Shown piece after piece: positions 7,603-17,357 of a stretch of 60,007 nt of DNA (within the stretch, counting starts at the first letter, position 1; every line of letters starts with the position of its first letter). Origin of the DNA: Arthrobacter ulcerisalmonis. GTDB taxonomy: Bacteria > Actinomycetota > Actinomycetes > Actinomycetales > Micrococcaceae. The position numbers were made by a program, and so were the translations under genes. The notes beneath the pieces were generated by a model. The model had not been told where the DNA came from, ran no database searches, and saw only the letters and a list, made by a program, of their open reading frames with translations. The stretch spans positions 1 to 60,007 of the forward strand of contig NZ_UXAU01000021.1 in NCBI RefSeq assembly GCF_900609065.1, in the 5' to 3' direction.

Positions 7603-9618
7603 CTAAACCTCCGCCGCAGGAGCCGCGAACTGCGCCTCGTACAACCGCGCGTAAGCCCCGCCGGCGGCCAACAAAGAAGCGTGGTTCCCCTGCTCCACGA
7701 TCTGGCCAGCCTCCATCACCAAAATGAGGTCGGCGTCGCGGATCGTGGACAGGCGGTGCGCAATGACAAACGAAGTCCGGTCGGAACGCAAAGCGCTCAT
7801 CGCTTTCTGCACCAGCACCTCCGTCCGCGTATCCACCGAAGACGTCGCCTCGTCCAGGATCAGCACCGACGGCCGCGCCAAAAACGCCCGGGCAATGGTC
7901 AGCAACTGCTTCTCCCCAGCCGAAACGTTGGCCCCTTCATCAGTAAGCACAGTGTCGTACCCCTCCGGCAGTGAGTGCACAAACCGGTCCACGTACGTAG
8001 CAGTCGCAGCCTCCAAGACCTCCGACTCCGAAGCGCCGGGCCGCCCATAAGCAATGTTGTCCCGGATGGTCCCGCCAAACAGCCACGTATCCTGCAGCAC
8101 CATCCCCATCCGCGAGCGCAGCTCGCGCCGCGGCACCGAGGTGATGTCCACGCCGTCGAGCGTTATCCGGCCGGAATCGATCTCGTAGAACCGCATCATC
8201 AGGTTCACCAGGGTGGTCTTGCCCGCCCCAGTGGGCCCCACAATCGCCACCGTCTGCCCTGGCTCGGCCACCAGCGACAAACCAGAGATCAGCGGCTTGT
8301 CAGGCGAATAGGAGAAGGACACGTCCTCGAACACCAGCCGACCCCGCCCAAACGAAGCAGCAGAGTCAGCAGGCCCATCTGATTCTTCCTCTTCATCCAA
8401 CAAAGCAAACACCCGCTCGGCCGAAGCCACCCCGGACTGCAGCAGGTTCGCCATGGACCCCAGCTGCGCCAACGGCTGCGTGAACTGCCGCGAGTACTGG
8501 ATGAACGCCTGCACATCGCCCAACTGCATCGCCCCGGACGCCACCTGCAGGCCGCCCACCACGGCGATCCCCACGTACACCAGGTTCCCAATGAACGTCA
8601 TGGCCGGCATGATCAGCCCGGATATGAACTGCGCCCCAAAACTCGCCTCATACAGCTCCGAGTTCTTGGCCCGGAACCGTTCCTCCACCTCAGCCTGCCG
8701 GCCAAACACCTTGACCAGCGCGTGCCCGGTGTATGTCTCCTCGATCTGCCCGTTCAGCTCGCCCGTGTTCTTCCACTGCGCCACGAACAGCTTCTGCGAG
8801 CGCTTGGCAATCAGCGCCGTGATCCCCAGCGTCAGCGGAATGGTCACCACCGCGATCAGCGCCAGCGTGGGCGAGAGGATCAGCATCATCACCAGCACCC
8901 CCACCACCGTCAGCACCGACGTGATGGCCTGGCTGATGGTCTGCTGCAGGCTCTGCGAAATGTTGTCCACATCGTTTGTCACCCGGCTCAACAGCTCACC
9001 GCGCTGGATCGAGTCGAAATACCGCAGCGGCAGCCGGTTGATCTTCCCCTCAATCTCGCCGCGCAGCCCAAACACCGTCCGCTGCACCACGCCGTTGAGC
9101 ACATACGCCTGCACCCACATGAACGACGACGCCAGCACATACAGCACCAGCGCCCACAGCAGCACACTCGACAGCGCCCCGAAATCGATCCCCTGCCCCG
9201 GCGTCAACGCCATCGGCGAGAGCATGTCCGCCTTCTGGTTCTCCCCCGTGGCCCGCAGCTGCGCGATCAGCTCATCCTTGGTCACCCCCGCCGGCAGGTC
9301 CTTGGACACTACGCCCGCGAAAATCAGGTTGGTGCCCTCGCCCAGCAGCCGCGGCCCAATCACGGACAGCGCCACACCCGCCACGCCCATCAGCAGCACG
9401 AGCATCAGCCAGGCCCGCTCCGGCAGCAACGTCGCCAGCAGCCGCTTGGCCGACGGCCCAAAATTCATCGCTTTCTCAGCCGGAACGTTCATCCCGGCAA
9501 ACGGCCCGCCCCGCCCCGGTCCGCCCGCTGGCCTGGGGATACGTACGACGTCGGCGTCCCCACTTTTCGCCGCGGGTCCGCCTCCGGCGCCGGGTGCTGA
9601 AGCTGTTGGCCGGCTCAT
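7603..9618 (-). CDS. ABC exporter half-transporter, catalytically consensus subunit
   Basis: 671 residues: a glycine/proline-rich cytosolic N-terminus (about 1-60), a six-helix type IV exporter membrane domain, and a nucleotide-binding domain with Walker A GPTGAGKTT, signature NVSAGEKQLL and Walker B VLILDEATSSVD with the catalytic glutamate. Its start overlaps the stop of the preceding 593-residue half-transporter by four bases (ATGA), so the two are co-translated and probably form a heterodimer. Such pairs export drugs, lipids or peptides; the substrate cannot be told from sequence. The C-terminus ends 22 bp from the convergent retron RT. Confidence 0.88.
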   Translation of the reverse strand: MSRPTASAPGAGGGPAAKSGDADVVRIPRPAGGPGRGGPFAGMNVPAEKAMNFGPSAKRLLATLLPERAWLMLVLLMGVAGVALSVIGPRLLGEGTNLIFAGVVSKDLPAGVTKDELIAQLRATGENQKADMLSPMALTPGQGIDFGALSSVLLWALVLYVLASSFMWVQAYVLNGVVQRTVFGLRGEIEGKINRLPLRYFDSIQRGELLSRVTNDVDNISQSLQQTISQAITSVLTVVGVLVMMLILSPTLALIAVVTIPLTLGITALIAKRSQKLFVAQWKNTGELNGQIEETYTGHALVKVFGRQAEVEERFRAKNSELYEASFGAQFISGLIMPAMTFIGNLVYVGIAVVGGLQVASGAMQLGDVQAFIQYSRQFTQPLAQLGSMANLLQSGVASAERVFALLDEEEESDGPADSAASFGRGRLVFEDVSFSYSPDKPLISGLSLVAEPGQTVAIVGPTGAGKTTLVNLMMRFYEIDSGRITLDGVDITSVPRRELRSRMGMVLQDTWLFGGTIRDNIAYGRPGASESEVLEAATATYVDRFVHSLPEGYDTVLTDEGANVSAGEKQLLTIARAFLARPSVLILDEATSSVDTRTEVLVQKAMSALRSDRTSFVIAHRLSTIRDADLILVMEAGQIVEQGNHASLLAAGGAYARLYEAQFAAPAAEV

Positions 9619-11396
9619 ACCGTCTCCTCCGCTGCCAGTTGGGACGACACGATTTCCCGATACGTTTCCGATGTCTCCAGCAACTCCTGGTGCGTTCCGC
9701 GCGCCACGATCGCGCCGTCGTCGAGCACCAGGATCTGGTCCGCCTCCACAATGCTGGACACCCGCTGCGCGATGATCACCATGGTGGCGCCGGCCGTGTT
9801 CCGCTTCAACGCCTGCCGGAGCCTGGCATCGGTGCCGGTGTCCAGCGACGAGAACGAATCGTCAAAAATGTACAGTTCAGGCCGTTTCACCAGCGCCCGG
9901 GCAATAGCCAGCCGCTGGCGTTGACCACCGGAAACGTTGGTGCCGCCCTGGGAGATGGTCGCATCCAGCCCCTCCGACATCTCCTCCACAAAGCCGCGGG
10001 CCTGCGCGATCTCCAACGCCGTCCACAACTCCTCCTCGGTGGCGTCGGGCTTGCCGTACTGCAGGTTACTGCGGATGGTCCCGCTGAACAGGTACGGCCG
10101 CTGCGGCACCAACCCAATGTGCCCCCACAACAGGTCCGGATGGAGTTTCCGCACGTCAACGTCGTCAATCAGTACGGCGCCGCTGGTGGCATCAAACAAC
10201 CTAGGCATCAGGTTCACCAGCGTGGTCTTGCCCGCGCCGGTGCTGCCGATGATCGCGGTGGTCTCCCCCGCCCGAGCCGTGAAGCTGATCCCGGTGAGGA
10301 CCGGCTGATCGGCACCCGGGTAGGCGAATCCGGCGTCGCGCATCTCCAACTCCGCACCCCGGCGGCCCGGAGACGCGGCGGGTGCGACCGGGTCCAACGG
10401 CGGCCTCACGCTGGACTCTGTCCGCAGCACCTCGCTGATCCGGTCCGCAGACACCGCTGCGCGCGGGATCATCACCGCCATGAACGTGGCCATCATGACG
10501 GACATCAGGATCTGCATCAGGTAGCTGAGGAAGGCGATCAGCGTGCCCACCTGCATGGACCCGTCCTGGATCCGGAACGAGCCGAACCAGATCACGGCCA
10601 CGCTGGACACATTCAGGATGAGCATCACCATCGGGAACATCAGCGCCATCAGCCGGCCGGCGCTCAACGCAGTGTCCGTAACGTCCTGGTTTGCCTTGCC
10701 GAAACGCTCCGCCTCCAGATCCTCACGAACAAACGCCCGAACCACCCGGATGCCCGTGAGCTGTTCCCGCAGCACCCGGTTCACCGTGTCGATCCGCTTC
10801 TGCATCAGCCGGAACATCGGCACCATCCGGACCACAATCAGCCCCACTCCAATCAACAGGACCGGCACCGCCACGGCAATCAGCCACGAGAGCTGCACGT
10901 CCTGCCGCACGGCCATGATCACGCCCCCGATGCTGAGGATGGGCGCCGTGACCAGCATGGTGGCGCTCATCAGCACCAACTGCTGGACCTGCTGGACGTC
11001 GTTCGTGGAGCGGGTGATCAGGCTGGGCGCGCCAAACTTGGTGACCTCCTGCTCGGAGAACTCCCCCACCCGCGAGAACACTGCCGCACGGATATCCCGG
11101 CCCGCACCCATGGCAGCCTTCGCCGCGAAGTACACCGCGATCACCGAACACACGATCTGCAGCAGCGTGATCCCCAGCATCAGTCCGCCCTGGCCCAGGA
11201 TGTACCCTGTATCGCCCGTGGCCACGCCGTTGTCGATGATGTCCGCGTTCAGCGTGGGCAGGTACAGCGACGCGATGGACTGCGCCAACTGGAAAATCAC
11301 GACGACGGCGAGCAGCGCGCGGTGCGGCCGCAGGTATTCAACAAGCAGTTTCCAGAGCATCCAGCACACCTTTTGCGACTTAGTTCCTTGAGGCAA
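9615..11396 (-). CDS. ABC exporter half-transporter, degenerate-site subunit
   Basis: 593 residues with a six-helix exporter membrane domain and an ATPase domain: Walker A GSTGAGKTT, signature NVSGGQRQRLAIARAL. Walker B reads LYIFDDSFSSLD, so the usual catalytic glutamate is aspartate, as in the degenerate site of heterodimeric exporters such as TM287/288 or BmrCD. It is the promoter-proximal gene of the pair and overlaps its partner by four bases. The asymmetry of the two Walker B motifs supports a working heterodimer in the cytoplasmic membrane. Substrate unknown. Confidence 0.88.
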   Translation of the reverse strand: MPQGTKSQKVCWMLWKLLVEYLRPHRALLAVVVIFQLAQSIASLYLPTLNADIIDNGVATGDTGYILGQGGLMLGITLLQIVCSVIAVYFAAKAAMGAGRDIRAAVFSRVGEFSEQEVTKFGAPSLITRSTNDVQQVQQLVLMSATMLVTAPILSIGGVIMAVRQDVQLSWLIAVAVPVLLIGVGLIVVRMVPMFRLMQKRIDTVNRVLREQLTGIRVVRAFVREDLEAERFGKANQDVTDTALSAGRLMALMFPMVMLILNVSSVAVIWFGSFRIQDGSMQVGTLIAFLSYLMQILMSVMMATFMAVMIPRAAVSADRISEVLRTESSVRPPLDPVAPAASPGRRGAELEMRDAGFAYPGADQPVLTGISFTARAGETTAIIGSTGAGKTTLVNLMPRLFDATSGAVLIDDVDVRKLHPDLLWGHIGLVPQRPYLFSGTIRSNLQYGKPDATEEELWTALEIAQARGFVEEMSEGLDATISQGGTNVSGGQRQRLAIARALVKRPELYIFDDSFSSLDTGTDARLRQALKRNTAGATMVIIAQRVSSIVEADQILVLDDGAIVARGTHQELLETSETYREIVSSQLAAEETV

Positions 11397-11540
11397 CCAA
11401 GGGTAAGTGTACGTCCGGAATCTAGCCTGTGGCGGGGTGCGGGGGCTGGGAATTTGGTGGTTTCGCCGGAGGCGGATTCAGCACTGTTTGTGGGCTCTAC
11501 CCCTTACTGCGTCACAGGTCCGAAGCCCCTGAGGTTCTCT

Positions 11541-11568
11541 CCCCTGAGGCGGCGAAGGCGCTCAGGGG
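11541..11568 (-). terminator. Hairpin at the 3' end of the broken SDR gene
   Basis: CCCCTGAG (11541-11548) pairs perfectly with CTCAGGGG (11561-11568), overlapping the stop codon of the minus-strand gene. There is no clear T-tract, so termination is possible but not proven. Confidence 0.35.
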
Positions 11569-12653
11569 ATCAGCTTCTCTGACCGGTACCTGTCGAAGAG
11601 GGCCGTAAAGGCATCCAAAGTGCGTCGGTACCCTTTGAATCCTGCATCGCGGCTCTTGCCCATGTCCGTCACCACCTCGATGTTCCGTCCCAGGTCGCCG
11701 TCCGTGTGCCACCAGGACGCCACGTGGTTCAGGTCCGGTTCGCTGAGGTTGTTCTCCTCGGCGATCCGGCGCCACTGGTCCTCCCGTCCCTCCATGGACA
11801 GCTCCAGCGGGCGTGGCTCGCTCTGGTACCCCTCCCATTCCACGCCGAAATAGGCTGCGAGCTTGGGCCACATCCAACGCCAGCGGAACACATCGCCGTT
11901 GACGATGTTGAAGGCCTCATTGGCGGCTGCCGGAGTGGTTGCGGCCCAGAGCATGTGCTCGGCAAGCAGACCCGCTTCCGTCATGTCGGTCAGCCCGTTC
12001 CATTGCGTTTCGGACCCGGGGAACACGAAGGGTTCCCCGGTTTCCCTGCACAGCGTGGCCTGCGCGGCCAGGGTGAGGCCCATGTTCATTGCATTGCCCA
12101 CCGCATGCCCGATTACGGTGTGGGCGCGGTGGACGGACCAGGTGAACCCCTGTTCCCCCGCTGCTTCCCAGAGCTCGTCCTCCTGCGCATAGTAGAAGTT
12201 CCGCACGGGAAGGCGCGGCTCCTCCTCGTGGAAGGGAGTGTCCGGCATTTCTCCGGCGGCATATGCCTCGAACGGTCCCAGGTAGTGCTTGAGCCCGGTC
12301 ATCAGTGCAACATGGGCTACGTCCTTGCCACGGAGCGACGCGAGGAGGTCACGCACCATGCCGGCGTTGACGGCGATGTTCTCCTCCTCGGTGGCCTGCT
12401 TTGACCAGGCGGTGAAGAAGACATGCGTTGGGTTCTCCGGCTCAAGGACAGCGGTCAGTGAGGCGGCCGATGTCAGGTCTGCGGAGAGCCATGTGACTCC
12501 AGGGCGCTCCGGGCCGGGCCTGCGGGACAGGGCCAGCACGGGCCACCCCTAGCGGGTCAAGGTGTCCACCAGTGCGGAGCCCGCGATGCCGGTGGCTCCC
12601 ACGACGAGTGCCGTCCGTCCGTTGCCCGCTTCTGTTCCTGCGCTGGTTGTCAT
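11562..12653 (-). pseudogene. SDR / PRISE-like NAD(P)-dependent reductase interrupted by an in-frame amber codon
   Basis: The gene starts at the ATG at 12653 (MTTSAGTEAGNGRTALVVG) with the Rossmann motif VVGATGIAGSALVDTLTR. The next codon, at 12549-12551, is TAG. The same frame then continues without any shift as GWPVLALSRRPGPERPG for a further ~325 residues, ending at 11562. Homologues read through here with a sense codon, so a single C-to-T change (CAG to TAG) would explain it. The downstream part has the extended-SDR features FYYAQEDELWE and WNGLTDMTEAGL seen in progesterone-5-beta-reductase-like enzymes. If the stop is real, the Rossmann N-terminus is lost and the enzyme is dead; a sequencing error is the alternative. 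Confidence 0.8.
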
Positions 12654-12839
12654 GCGGCTCCTTCTGCTGTGTGCTGCGTGGTCTGTGTGGCGTGAGTGCC
12701 CGGCTGAGGTGCCTCGTTTCCAGGGCGTACCCGTCCGAGGTGTCGCGGCATCACGCCAACAGCGGTCCACTAGCCACAAGCCGCACCATCCGGCAGATAT
12801 TCCGCCGACCGCCTGGGATTCAACGTCCGTCCGCTGTGG

Positions 12840-13595
12840 CTACCCGCCCAGGTGGTGCACCCCAAACGCGGTCATGAATCCCACGGATGCAGTCAGCCCT
12901 GTGAGGTTGTGGTGCTCCGCGAACGCCTCCGGAATCATGGTGTCCGCCAACATGGCCAGGATCCCGCCAGCGGCAACGGCAGTGATAAACGCCACCAACT
13001 CGCCCGAGGCATTCTCCAACGCCACGTAGCCCAGCAGCGACGCCAGCCCCGACAGCACCGCGATCCCACCCCACAACCCAAAAACGTACTTGGCGCTCCG
13101 GCCCGAGCTCTTCATGCCCGCAGTGCCGGAGAGGCCTTCTGGAACGTTGGAGATGAACACCGCCACCAGCATGGCCGGGCTCACCGCGCCACCGGCCAAC
13201 AGGCCCACGCCCAGCACCACCGATTCCGGTACCCCGTCGAGGAGCGCTCCCACGGCAATCGCCGAGCCGCTCCCCGGGCTGTCCTTCTCCGACGGCTGCT
13301 GCCCGCCCGACCGTTTCCGATGCTTGGCCCCCGCTCGGTTCAGCAGCGCGTTCGCCCCCACGTAGATCAGGGAGCCCGCCAGGAAGCCGGCCATGGTGGG
13401 CCACAGTCCACCACCCTGCACCGCCTCATCCACCAGCTCAAAAGCGAGCGCCGAGATCAGGACGCCCGCACCGAACGCCATCACCGTGGACACCACTTTG
13501 GGCGGCAACTTCCACCGCCACGACACCGCGGCGCCCAGCACCAACGCCGCACCAGCACCCGCGCCCCACAAAAACGCTTGCAACCATAGCGGCAT
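12840..13595 (-). CDS. ZIP-family divalent metal transporter
   Basis: 251 residues with about eight hydrophobic helices. It carries the ZIP metal-site signatures: ISNVPEGLSGTAG in helix 4 and DGVPESVVLG just before it, with acidic residues in place of some histidines. A basic, flexible loop (about 85-110, KHRKRSGGQQPSEKD) matches the variable cytoplasmic loop of ZIP proteins. It would import zinc or another divalent metal across the cytoplasmic membrane. It stands alone and no Zur-like box is seen in front of it. Confidence 0.8.
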   Translation of the reverse strand: MPLWLQAFLWGAGAGAALVLGAAVSWRWKLPPKVVSTVMAFGAGVLISALAFELVDEAVQGGGLWPTMAGFLAGSLIYVGANALLNRAGAKHRKRSGGQQPSEKDSPGSGSAIAVGALLDGVPESVVLGVGLLAGGAVSPAMLVAVFISNVPEGLSGTAGMKSSGRSAKYVFGLWGGIAVLSGLASLLGYVALENASGELVAFITAVAAGGILAMLADTMIPEAFAEHHNLTGLTASVGFMTAFGVHHLGG

Positions 13596-13773
13596 CCTGC
13601 GCCCACTTTCCGAACCTCGGTGTGCTTAACCCCCGCAGCCACATTAGACCCACGCCCAGCTCAGAAGCAGTTCATCGGGGAATTGATGCGATCTTGAGCT
13701 AATCCTTGCACCGCCCTGACGTTGCCGCGCCAGCATGGAGGCAGCAAACCAACCACCGGCGTCTGGAGGCGGC

Positions 13774-14232
13774 ATGAGTATCGACGCAGCTCACCACCGC
13801 GTCAGCGACGTCAACGGGAATCTCTTCGACGCCCGCCCGGTGGACCTCTACAGCCTGGGACTCGCCGGCTGCATCGACCGCCTCACCGGCCCGCTCCGGG
13901 AACGCGGCACCACCATCAACTGGGACACCCCGCACTGGGGCGTGGACATTCCGTCCGAGTCAGCAATCCTCCTGTACCGCGCAGCCCGCGAGGCGCTGAG
14001 CAACGCCTTCACGTACTCGGACGCCTCCGAACTCACTGTCCACTTGCTCGCCGTGCATCACGGCGTCCAACTGGTAGTGGCCGACGACGGCTCAGCCTCC
14101 GCCCAGAGCCGGCAACCCAGCGATGGGCTCCGGTTGATGGCCACAGCCGTGCACGACGCCGGCGGGCAGCTCGACATCAGCACCCACCCCGGCGCCGGGA
14201 CCAGCGTCACTGTGACCCTGCCGCTCGACTGA
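13774..14232 (+). CDS. Orphan histidine-kinase-like ATPase (HATPase_c domain)
   Basis: 152 residues from the ATG at 13774, preceded by GGAGG at a good distance; an ATG at 13735 has no ribosome site. The fold elements of a GHKL ATPase are visible: N-box region LLYRAAREALSNAFTYSDA, G1-box-like VVADDGSA and the C-terminal GAGTSVTVTLPLD typical of NarL-type sensor kinases. There is no sensor domain, no phospho-acceptor histidine region and no response regulator nearby. It could be an anti-sigma-like or detached kinase ATPase module. Confidence 0.65.
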   Translation: MSIDAAHHRVSDVNGNLFDARPVDLYSLGLAGCIDRLTGPLRERGTTINWDTPHWGVDIPSESAILLYRAAREALSNAFTYSDASELTVHLLAVHHGVQLVVADDGSASAQSRQPSDGLRLMATAVHDAGGQLDISTHPGAGTSVTVTLPLD

Positions 14233-14290
14233 ACGCGCCGCCGTCGTACGCCCCGCATGAGCACCTCCGCGGGTGTACCTCCGCGTGAGA

Positions 14291-14348
14291 GCGGCCGTGC
14301 CCCGCATAAACGGTGCTGGGCAGCACCGCTTGTGCGGGTGAGGGCCGC
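14291..14348. repeat. REP-like palindromic element
   Basis: An imperfect palindrome with an inner perfect stem CGGTGCTG/CAGCACCG and outer arms GCGGCC..CCCGCA / TGCGGG..GGCCGC. Its left arm GAGCGGCCGTGCCCCGC closely matches the arm of another palindrome at 24264-24319, so both may belong to one intergenic repeat family. It lies between a kinase-like gene and tspO and could also act as a terminator. Confidence 0.45.
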
Positions 14349-14396
14349 ACGTGGCAACCGCATCCTGAATCCCTGTCCGAGGAATAGGGTGGACCC

Positions 14397-14885
14397 ATGT
14401 TCAAAACTCTCTTGGGTACATCCGCCGCGACGGCAGCTACGGCCGCGATCGGGGCGGTGGCGTCATCGGACACGAAGAGCCTCTGGTACCGAACCCTCCG
14501 GAAGCCCGTCATCCAACCGCCGGCCATCGCCTTCCCGGTGGTGTGGACAGCACTGTATGCGACCATCGCCGGCAGCTCCGCAGTGGTGCTGCACCGGGCC
14601 AAAGAGGACAACGACGACGGCGCGGAGCGGGCAGCCCGGTTCCGCACCAAGCTGGCGCTGAACCTCGTCCTCAACGCCTCGTGGTCCTGGGTGTTCTTCA
14701 AGGCGCACAAGCTCGCTCCGGCGGTGGCAGTGGCGGGCGCACTCGCTATCAGCTCGGCCGATTTAGCCGCAGAAGCGGCCAAGACGTCCCGTGGAGCCGG
14801 TGCCGCCTTGGTTCCTTACGCTGCCTGGTGCACGTTCGCCACGATCCTGAGTGCCGCCATCCTGCGCAAGAATCCGCGCCGCTAG
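14397..14885 (+). CDS. TspO/MBR family membrane protein
   Basis: 162 residues with five predicted hydrophobic helices. Family landmarks are WYRTLRKPVIQPPAIAFPVVWTALY near residues 29-53 and LNLVLNASWSWVFFKAHK near 89-106, the latter corresponding to the conserved N-x-x-W-S-x-x-F motif of helix 3. Bacterial TspO proteins bind porphyrins or sterol-like ligands and are linked to stress or tetrapyrrole control; the specific ligand here is unknown. It is monocistronic. Confidence 0.8.
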   Translation: MFKTLLGTSAATAATAAIGAVASSDTKSLWYRTLRKPVIQPPAIAFPVVWTALYATIAGSSAVVLHRAKEDNDDGAERAARFRTKLALNLVLNASWSWVFFKAHKLAPAVAVAGALAISSADLAAEAAKTSRGAGAALVPYAAWCTFATILSAAILRKNPRR

Positions 14886-14963
14886 CTGAGGCCAGCGTGC
14901 GAGCCGGGCCGGCCGGCGTGGGGCGAGGGTTGGCCGGCCTAGCCGCCTGCGTCAGTGTTCTTC

Positions 14964-16163
14964 CTAGCCAGCGACAAGCGCGAGTGCGCCCACGGCAAGC
15001 GCCACCGTCAGCGGCGCCACGATCAGGCCGTAGATCGCGAACCCTTTCCAGGAAATCAGCACGTTCATTTTCCGGAGCCTGTCATGCCACAGGAGCGTGG
15101 CCAGCGATGCCCACGGGGTGATGAGCACGCCCGCGTTGACCCCGATCAGCAGTGCCGCCAACCGGACCGGTGTGCCTGCCGCCTGCTCCAACGCGAGGTA
15201 TGCGGGGAGGTTGTTGATCAGGTTGGCGCCCACCAAGCCTGTACCGGCAACCCGCAACAATTCGCCCAAATGTTCGCCCTGGCCAGACAGCGCCGAAAGC
15301 AACGCCGGCGCACCCAGGTGCTGGGCCACCTCCATGACCAGGAACAAGCCAGAAGCGAAGAGCAGCAGCGACCACGGCACCAGCATGGGACTCAGCACGG
15401 ACGGGCGGCGGAACGCGAACACCACTGCCAGGAGCACTGCCGCACCGGTGGACGGGATCCACACCGGCATCCCCGCCACCAGGAGCGCCAGCAACACCAC
15501 CAAGACCACTGCGCTGAGGACCAGGAGGAATGAGTCGGGCTTGTCAGGGGCTGACTTCTCTCGGCTGGCCGCGCCGCGCAGCGTAGGGGCATCCGCATCC
15601 CCCGTGTACTTTCGCGCCAGGTCCTTCCGGAACACGAGCGCAATGAAAGCCAGCGGAACCACAATCGCCACGAGCGCCGGTGCCAGCATCAGTTGCGCAA
15701 ACTGCAGTGGGCTGATGCCCCCCATGGCATGTTGGGCCAACAGGTTAGTCAGATTGGAGATAGGCAAGAGCATGCTGGCTGTGTTGGCGAGCCACACCGT
15801 GGTCAAAACAAACGGCAGCGGCGGCAGTTTGGCCTGGCGGGCGAGCGTGACCACGATCGGAGTCAGCAACACCGCCGTCGTATCCAAGGACAGGAAGATG
15901 GTGGTCAGGCAGGCTACCGCAGCCACCAGCAACCACAGCAGCGCGCTACTGCCGCGGCCCCAGCGGCGCATCTGCCTGGCCAACAGGTGGAAAAGTCCGG
16001 CCTCGATCACCAACTCTGTCACCACAGTCATGGCCACCACGAACATCAGGATGGGGGCCACACGCTCTACAAGCGCCCCCAAATCAGCTGCCGGGACTAC
16101 CCCAAACAGAGCTGCTGCGCCTCCGGCAGCGAGCAAGACGGCACCGATGATAGCCAGACGCAT
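14964..16163 (-). CDS. ArsB/NhaD-SLC13-type anion permease
   Basis: About 399 residues from the ATG at 16163 (MRLAIIGAVLLAAGG); a TTG at 16196 would add eleven residues. It has roughly eleven hydrophobic helices. The duplicated re-entrant regions are visible as FLSLDTTAVLLTPIVVTLARQ with NTASMLLPISNLTNLLA, and near the end LINNLPAYLALEQAAG with LIGVNAGVLITPWASLATLLW. This is the ion-transporter fold of the ArsB/SLC13 superfamily. It is often annotated as arsenical pump, but there is no arsR, arsC or arsenate partner here, so the substrate is open. Confidence 0.75.
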   Translation of the reverse strand: MRLAIIGAVLLAAGGAAALFGVVPAADLGALVERVAPILMFVVAMTVVTELVIEAGLFHLLARQMRRWGRGSSALLWLLVAAVACLTTIFLSLDTTAVLLTPIVVTLARQAKLPPLPFVLTTVWLANTASMLLPISNLTNLLAQHAMGGISPLQFAQLMLAPALVAIVVPLAFIALVFRKDLARKYTGDADAPTLRGAASREKSAPDKPDSFLLVLSAVVLVVLLALLVAGMPVWIPSTGAAVLLAVVFAFRRPSVLSPMLVPWSLLLFASGLFLVMEVAQHLGAPALLSALSGQGEHLGELLRVAGTGLVGANLINNLPAYLALEQAAGTPVRLAALLIGVNAGVLITPWASLATLLWHDRLRKMNVLISWKGFAIYGLIVAPLTVALAVGALALVAG

Positions 16164-16274
16164 GACGGGAGCATATCCGACGAACCCGGGAAACAACGCC
16201 GCGGACGGATCCGCCAGTTCTGCAGGCTGGTTTGACCCGTTCGGCTGCGGTGGCTGAAGGTCCGGCGTGCGGTC

Positions 16275-17225
16275 TCAGTCGAGGGGTTGTTGGTTCCCGG
16301 CTGCCCGAGCCAGGCGGAGTTGTTGCTCGGAGAACTCCCACAGCCTGCCCGCGGTGTGAGGATCAAGTGCGTACGCCGTGACGCCGTGGAGCCCATCCGC
16401 AATGGCAGACACCAACTCGGCAGGGTGACAGTCCTCGTAGTAGACAGGGCTGTCGGGAGTCACTGCTGGGCTGGTGGCTACGTAGACCGACGTGGCTGCG
16501 CCCTGCTGGGGCGACTTCCCGGGGTATGTCGCTTTCATCTCCTGCAGGAGCGCTGGGTCCCAATACCGTTGCAGGTTGGTCCAGATCCCACCCGGCATGA
16601 CAGCCTTGACCGTGATGCCGTCCGCACGCCAGCGTTCCCCGGCCGCGACGGCGAAAAGGACATTTGCCGTCTTTGACTGACCGTAGGCATGGCCGGCGTC
16701 GTACGGCCTGCGCTCGAAGTACGGGTCCTCAAAATCGATACCGGCGTTGCCGTGACCGCTGGAACTGACCGACACCACCCGGGCGTTCCCGGCAGCTTTG
16801 AGCGCCTCGCGCAGGCCCGTGGCCAGGGCAAAGTGTCCCAGGTGGTTGACGGCGAACTGCATCTCCCAACCCAACGCTGTGCGCTGCAAGGGTGCGGCCA
16901 TCATCCCCGCGTTATTGATGAGGATGTCCAGCGGCCCGCTCCAGTTGCCGACGAATCGGTCCACGCTTCCGACGTCGGCCAGATCGAGAGGAGACACGCT
17001 CACCGCCCCATTGCCTTCTGTCCGCCGGACGTCCTCGGCAACAACCTGACCCGCCGCTACATCCCGAACGGCCAGGGTCACCTCGGCACCAGCCCCTACA
17101 AGGGCACGTGCCGTTTCCACCCCAATGCCGGACGCGCCGCCGGTCACGATCGCCTTTCGGCCGGTCACGTCAATGCCAGCGAGGACCTCGACTGCGGTAC
17201 TGGTGGCGCCAAACATAGTCTTCAT
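16275..17225 (-). CDS. Classical short-chain dehydrogenase/reductase
   Basis: 316 residues. It shows the NAD(P) motif TGGASGIG near residue 30, the structural NNAG motif (ILINNAGMMA), the catalytic serine region VVSVSSSGH and the Tyr/Lys pair in YGQSKTAN. The length and domain plan resemble the retinol-dehydrogenase/WW-oxidoreductase-like SDR branch. I chose the ATG at 17225 because AGGACGAGG lies directly upstream; an in-frame start at 17240 is also possible. Substrate unknown. It is divergent from the F420-type reductase gene. Confidence 0.8.
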   Translation of the reverse strand: MKTMFGATSTAVEVLAGIDVTGRKAIVTGGASGIGVETARALVGAGAEVTLAVRDVAAGQVVAEDVRRTEGNGAVSVSPLDLADVGSVDRFVGNWSGPLDILINNAGMMAAPLQRTALGWEMQFAVNHLGHFALATGLREALKAAGNARVVSVSSSGHGNAGIDFEDPYFERRPYDAGHAYGQSKTANVLFAVAAGERWRADGITVKAVMPGGIWTNLQRYWDPALLQEMKATYPGKSPQQGAATSVYVATSPAVTPDSPVYYEDCHPAELVSAIADGLHGVTAYALDPHTAGRLWEFSEQQLRLARAAGNQQPLD

Positions 17226-17357
17226 GCCTCGTCCTGACATTTGTAGGTGATGATTCCTATCGTGCCATTCCCTGGGTTGCTGCTGTCCGGTGACTGGCGG
17301 AGTTTATTCCCCGGATCCGCATGAAATATCTTGGCCGGGGCTGCGGTTGGCCCCAGT

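Noticed and set aside
9594..11582. A 662-codon plus-strand open frame
   Set aside because: It is antisense to the ABC exporter gene with intact Walker motifs, and its translation is Arg/Gln/His-rich noise.
14964..16163. A confident arsenite pump call
   Set aside because: The fold fits ArsB, but no arsR or arsC is nearby and the superfamily carries many anions.
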